Assembly (NCBI GenBank): GCA_934045905.1 | Contig: OW203765.1 | Location: 16,059,409-16,123,408 of the forward strand | Source: Leuctra nigra | Lineage: Eukaryota; Arthropoda; Insecta; Plecoptera; Leuctridae | Length of the DNA stretch: 64,000 nt | Reading direction: 5' to 3' | Shown here: in pieces, positions 52,801 through 58,800 of the stretch | Position numbering within the stretch: position 1 is the first letter of the stretch | Layout of the letters: every line of letters begins with the position of its first letter | Made by a program: the position numbers and the translations under genes | The notes under the pieces: model-generated | Database searches by the model: none | Told to the model about the DNA's origin: nothing | The model's input: the letters and a program-made list of their open reading frames with translations, nothing else

Positions 52801-55800
52801 TGCTCGACGAATTGTTTAGTTTTATCTGGTCATTTCTAATAACTTGACTTTTGAAACTCAATCTTGAATTAGGCATAATGCCTGTTTCTTTTCCAAAATA
52901 GTGACACGATCTTTTCCAAGATCTTCTTACTCTCCTTTCCTCTCCAAGTTGTTAATATCGTTAAAATACGTCACTTTTGAACACGATTAGGTCAAGACTT
53001 TGTGGAAAGTACTGACCATTTCTTCTGGGATGCAAATATATGATACCAATTCAAATGTGATATGGTTCTTTCAGCTAAGCTCTCTGCCAAGATATTCAAG
53101 TGCACCTACAATAAGAAGGAATATCCACTCGGTGCCCAGATTCTATCGCCAACCATGTGCCAAGTTTGCCTGTGTCAAAAAGGATTTGATGGCGAAACAA
53201 ACTTATTAGTTTGAAAGTATACATAGATAGAAGATTTTGTTGCAATGGTAATGTTACCATAACAACTTAAATCCAATTTCCAATGAAACCAATGGACCAA
53301 TCTTGCTGAAAATCATTTTGACCACAACCAGAATTGTGAAATAATTGGCCTGATCCGTAACTTCGTTTAGCAGGAGACGCTAGAGCACAAAAAAAACATA
53401 CAAAACAGAGATTCGAGCCATGAGTTTCAAGTGGAGACGCTCGCTTAATGAGTACCTACATCACATCAATATTACATTTTATACGCAAAGAAAAATGTAA
53501 TTCTTCTCAAAGTGTAAATATCGTGTTTCGTGTTATTATCGCGATTCGCGTTATGTCGGAGACATTGTCTCTGAAGTAGATACGACTTCACGATACACGT
53601 ACGATAGTTTGATAGAACATTGTCTTGAAATCAACTTGCCTAGAAGTAAACGCCTCCCGGATCCAAGATATTCAAACAGAGATTCAAGAATATTAAGCCT
53701 GTAATATTCATGTGTTCATGTATTCATTTTAGTTTAGTTTAGTTTGTGTTGTATTGTTTTGAGATGTAAGAATTACCTCAATGCCAAATCCCGTAAAAAG
53801 TGTCGTAAAAGACGACACATATATAAATGAAACATGCACACCTGATGTGAGATGGAACCGACATACTTCCAGGAACGCTGCGCGCTCCCTGGTGCCAGAC
53901 CACGAAGTGTGGCTACGAGTTGGATGCTCAGAACACCATCATCAAGGGATATGCTCCAGTTACTGGCATGGGCGTATGTTGTGCTTTTACATGGACTAAA
54001 CGTAAGTTATGATCCTTCGTGCTCTTTTGGCACGGAAATCTGCTTTAGTTTGCATACCCTAATATGTTTTGAAATCTGCTTATTGGTTCAAATATAAAAT
54101 AAAAATATTTGTTGGTCCGATCAATTTGATATGTTGCCACGTCATTGCGACCTGCATTGTCTCAAACCTTACAAAGTTTAAGTCAAATCCTCAATTTGGT
54201 TTCAGTTTAAATAATATTACACCCAACGGCTGGTTAGATCACCGAGGTGTAAAACAACATTCATCGCTGTCAGCGGTTGGATGGGTGACCATTCAACTCT
54301 GGCCTGCCAGTTGCTGCCGTTGGGCCAGAGAGACTGGGGTGTTTGGGGGTTTAGTGTGACGACCTCCCTCCAACTGTTATCAGTCTCTCGACGGCGCGGG
54401 CTGTGGAGATCCGTGCTGCGAATGTTACACCGTTCTTCGGATGGGACGTTAAGCCGTTGGCCCTCTTGGTATCTTTCGTCAGGAGTAGGCTACATTACTT
54501 AGTACCGGGTTCTCCAGTTGTATTTTTATTTTGACATTTTATGCGTGTTTGGAAACATTTTGTCAAATTTCTAGAAAGAAATGTCAGATATTTTATCACT
54601 GCTTCTGACGCATTTCGTTTCGGCTCTTTTCAAGATCTGTAGAGCAGAAACTGGCAAATGATGCAATACGAAGGATCGCTCATCAACGCGTTACACATAA
54701 ATTTTTCCTTGTTTGAGGACATAGTTAGTCTAACCCAAAAGCATTTTATTGGAGGATCATCAAATAAATGGTTGGCTCATACAATTCATTAGATACATAC
54801 GAGTATATACCGGGTGGCGCAAAAAAAATCCCCCTGATTGAGAGGTCACTATATCGAAACTATAATAGATAGGATTCTGAAATTTGTACGCATATTAGAA
54901 AACATACCAAAATGTAATAAGTGCTAGTTTCAAAAACATTACTATTCTAGGAAAAAAGTTACAGCTGTTCAAATTTGGTTGTCAAATAATTGATTAAACG
55001 GAGCTCAAATAGCGCTCGTGGAGAAAACTTCCAATGGCCGGGACGCTGTTTCTTCAAAACTGCGTACGATATCAAGCTGAAAATTTTAAATTATATTCAA
55101 AATAGATTAGGATCGATTGTGTAAAAATTTTAATCAATTTGAATCAATGGAACGAAAAATATGGAATCTTGAAGTTGAGCTTGAAAACAGAATAGTGGGA
55201 AAAGAATCACTTTTATAACGTGTGTAATAAAAGTTTAGAAATAATCTTCATTTTCTGATTTTACGCTCAACTTCAAGATTACATAATTTTCGTTCCATTC
55301 ATTCAAATTGACTGAAACTATTATAAATAGGATTCTGAAATTTGTACGCATATTAGAAAATATACCAAAATGTAATAAGTGCAAGTTTCAAAAACATTAC
55401 TATTCTAGGAAAAAAGTTACAGCTGTTCAAATTTGGTTGTCAAATAATTGATTAAACGGAGCTCAAATAGCGCTCGTGGAGAAAACTTCCAATGGCCGGG
55501 ACGCTGTTTCTTCAAAACTGCGTACGATATCAAGCTGAAAATTTTAAATTATATTCAAAATAGATTAGGATCGATTGTGTAAAAATTTTAATCAATTTGA
55601 ATCAATGGAACGAAAAATATGGAATCTTGAAGTTGAGCTTGAAAACAGAATAGTGGGAAAAGAATCACTTTTATAACGTGTGTAATAAAAGTTTAGAAAT
55701 AATCTTCATTTTCTGATTTTACGCTCAACTTCAAGATTACATAATTTTCGTTCCATTCATTCAAATTGACTGAAACTATTATAAATAGGATTCTGAAATT

Positions 55801-58800
55801 TGTACGCATATTAGAAAATATACCAAAATGTAATAAGTGCAAGTTTCAAAAACATTACTATTCTAGGAAAAAAGTTACAGCTGTTCAAATTTGGTTGTCA
55901 AATAATTGATTAAACGGAGCTCAAATAGCGCTCGTGGAGAAAACTTCCAATGGCCGGGACGCTGTTTCTTCAAAACTGCGTACGATATCAAGCTGAAAAT
56001 TTTAAATTATATTCAAAATAGATTAGGATCGATTGTGTAAAAATTTCAATCAATTTGAATCAATGGAACGAAAAATATGGAATCTTGAAGTTGAGCTTGA
56101 AAACAGAATAGTGGGAAAAGAATCACTTTTATAACGTGTGTAATAAAAGTTTAGAAATAATCTTCATTTTCTGATTTTACGCTCAACTTCAAGATTACAT
56201 AATTTTCGTTCCATTCATTCAAATTGACTGAAACTATTATAAATAGGATTCTGAAATTTGTACGCATATTAGAAAATATACCAAAATGTAATAAGTGCAA
56301 GTTTCAAAAACATTACTATTCTAGGAAAAAAGTTACAGCTGTTCAAATTTGGTTGTCAAATAATTGATTAAACGGAGCTCAAATAGCGCTCGTGGAGAAA
56401 ACTTCCAATGGCCGGGACGCTGTTTCTTCAAAACTGCGTACGATATCAAGCTGAAAATTTTAAATTATATTCAAAATAGATTAGGATCGATTGTGTAAAA
56501 ATTTCAATCAATTTGAATCAATGGAACGAAAAATATGGAATCTTGAAGTTGAGCTTGAAAACAGAATAGTGGGAAAAGAATCACTTTTATAACGTGTGTA
56601 ATAAAAGTTTAGAAATAATCTTCATTTTCTGATTTTACGCTCAACTTCAAGATTACATAATTTTCGTTCCATTCATTCAAATTGACTGAAATGTTAACAC
56701 AATCGATCTTAATATATCTTCAATATAATTTGAAATTTTCAGCTTGATATCGTAAGTAGTTTTGAAGAAACAGCATCCCTGCCACTGGAAGTTTTCTCGA
56801 CGCGCGCTATTTGAGCGCTATTTGAGCTCTGTTTAATCAAGTTTTTGACAACCAAATTTGAACAGCTGTAACTTTTTTTCTACAGTAGAAATGTTTTTGA
56901 AACTTGCACATATTAAATTTTGGTATGTTTTCTAATATGTGTTAAAATTTCAGAATCCTATCTATAATTGTTTCGATATAGTGACCTCTCAATCACGGGG
57001 ATTTTTTTTTGCGCCTCCCGGTATAAGTAAGTTTGTATAAAAGCAGTCATACTAGTTTTGAGCTGTCCTGGAAAAACATTCAAATGGACATCGGGCCTTC
57101 TGCCGTACAAGACAAATTTTAGATCTACTCGGAAATTGTACAGAGTTGGATTAGTTTTCTAATACCTTTCTTTACTTCATAGCTACTGGGGCAGAGGTGC
57201 TTCTGCCAAACCCGATGAATAATGACGGTAAATATAATACCTTAGATGAATTAGTTTGGTCAGCACATTCCTCTATTATGATATCATAAGATCAATCAGA
57301 GAAAAATGTTAGTCAAATCTATATTCATAATGTTTTTATTTCCGCACTGAAATTAGTAACTTGAGAAAAGGATAGAGTAACAAATTGGCTCATTGATTAT
57401 TCACGTTGAACTCTCAGATAGCTTAGCCCATCATGATCCTACTAATGCATAGAAGTCTATTCGCTCTATAGACTCCGTAATAATTTCTTTGAAGTAAAGA
57501 TTTTATAAATGATTTGATATTAAGTTTTACCATGCAAATGGAGCTGTATTTCTACTTATTAGTGCTGAAACAAATATCTTTATTTGATAGAGTATGAGTA
57601 TAACAATATTTTAGGTTATTTTACATTTGAATCACAATATTGTATCCAAAATGGATGATCTCTTTACAATAATTTGCATTTCCGGTGTTGTTATTTATAG
57701 ATTAGAACAATGGGCAATGATGCTGAATAGGTACTTGCACAAAATATATTTTAAACAGGGATTTGAACCGGAACAGGAACCGGAACAGGACCCGGAACGG
57801 GAACCGGTAAGAGCCCGTATTTGTAGAACCGGGAATCAGAACCCTATTAATTGTTAATGTGGAATAACATATAACATTATTTGGCTTCCATAACGGTTCC
57901 ACAAGGTTCTTTAAATAATTAATTTCCTTGATTTTTTTGCATTGCCATCCAAATCTGAAATAATTTATTACAATTTACAGATTTTTAAATAAATAATAAC
58001 TGAGTCATATAGGGGCGGTCTTTCAATACTCTGTTAAATAAGTTAACATTTACTTAGTGATCATTCAAGGAATGTCATTGGTTGTTGCCATGACAATATA
58101 CAGTCCTAATCAACTGTTCAGAATTAAGCAGAGTATTGAAAAACGGCCCTAATGTTAAACATTCTTGCCTCAGTTATGCAATCTACTGTGCATCAAGTTA
58201 CCAATTTATCGATTAAAAACATATTTAAATTATTGTGTGAATTTGAAGGAACCGAATGGAACCCAAATGGAATCGGAACCGTTACTTTATATATTTTGGA
58301 ACTATAAATACTCTTTATGTTCACACTATTATTGATATTTCCAGCTATCTCGAAAACCATCTGCATGCATGGAAAGAAGAAAGTGAAGTTTGGCGATGGA
58401 CTGTTGTCGACTGTGGCCTCGACTCAATGTTATCTGTGTGGTTGTCTCATGGGGCCATCCATAGCATGTGGGTTGGTCACCGATTGTAGTGCAGCATTAG
58501 CTCAGATCATGACCAATGCAGGCAAATGAGTCACATAAGTGGAGCATTAAGATATGTGACTAACTGGATGTGCATGGTTCTATGAAGTGTGATTTTTTCC
58601 AAGTGTTATTTCCAGTATTTTATTCACACGATCAGATTTTAAACTATGGCCAGACTTGGCTTATCTTTGATTTTCGGTGTTGCTTTCTGTTTGTTTTTAT
58701 TTGCGGAGACAATCAGTCTATGAAGAATCAATTTAATTGAATTTAAAATAATTGGGGAAAACCTCTAAATATAAAATATTAAGATTGAACAGACTATTAA

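Larger units (their letters stand above)
45871..58529 (+). pseudogene. Gene B: paralogue of gene A with an exploded exon 2
   Basis: Exons 45871-46062, 47650-50132, 52022-52148, 52639-52739, 53075-53191, 53873-54001, 57183-57227 and 58345-58529 correspond one to one to gene A. Breaks: exon 1 lost one G at about 46012, shifting the frame; exon 2 is 27 tandem 91-bp units (26 extra, +2366 nt, not a multiple of 3) with a TGA in one frame of each; the exon 5 donor reads GC instead of GT; the polyadenylation hexamer is altered. Read simply, translation ends about 75 codons in. Yet exon 3 differs from gene A at eight bases of which six are silent, and exons 4-8 keep length, phase and all cysteines, so constraint lasted until recently or the gene uses an unusual splice form. 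Alternative view: a working gene with one unit chosen by splicing. Confidence 0.75.

Noticed and set aside
54270..54300. 5S rRNA gene
   Set aside because: Only about 60 bp resemble 5S, around the C box; the rest is unrelated.
57627..57857. Glu/Pro-rich protein (EPEQEPEQ)
   Set aside because: Product of the GGAACC minisatellite in gene B intron 7.
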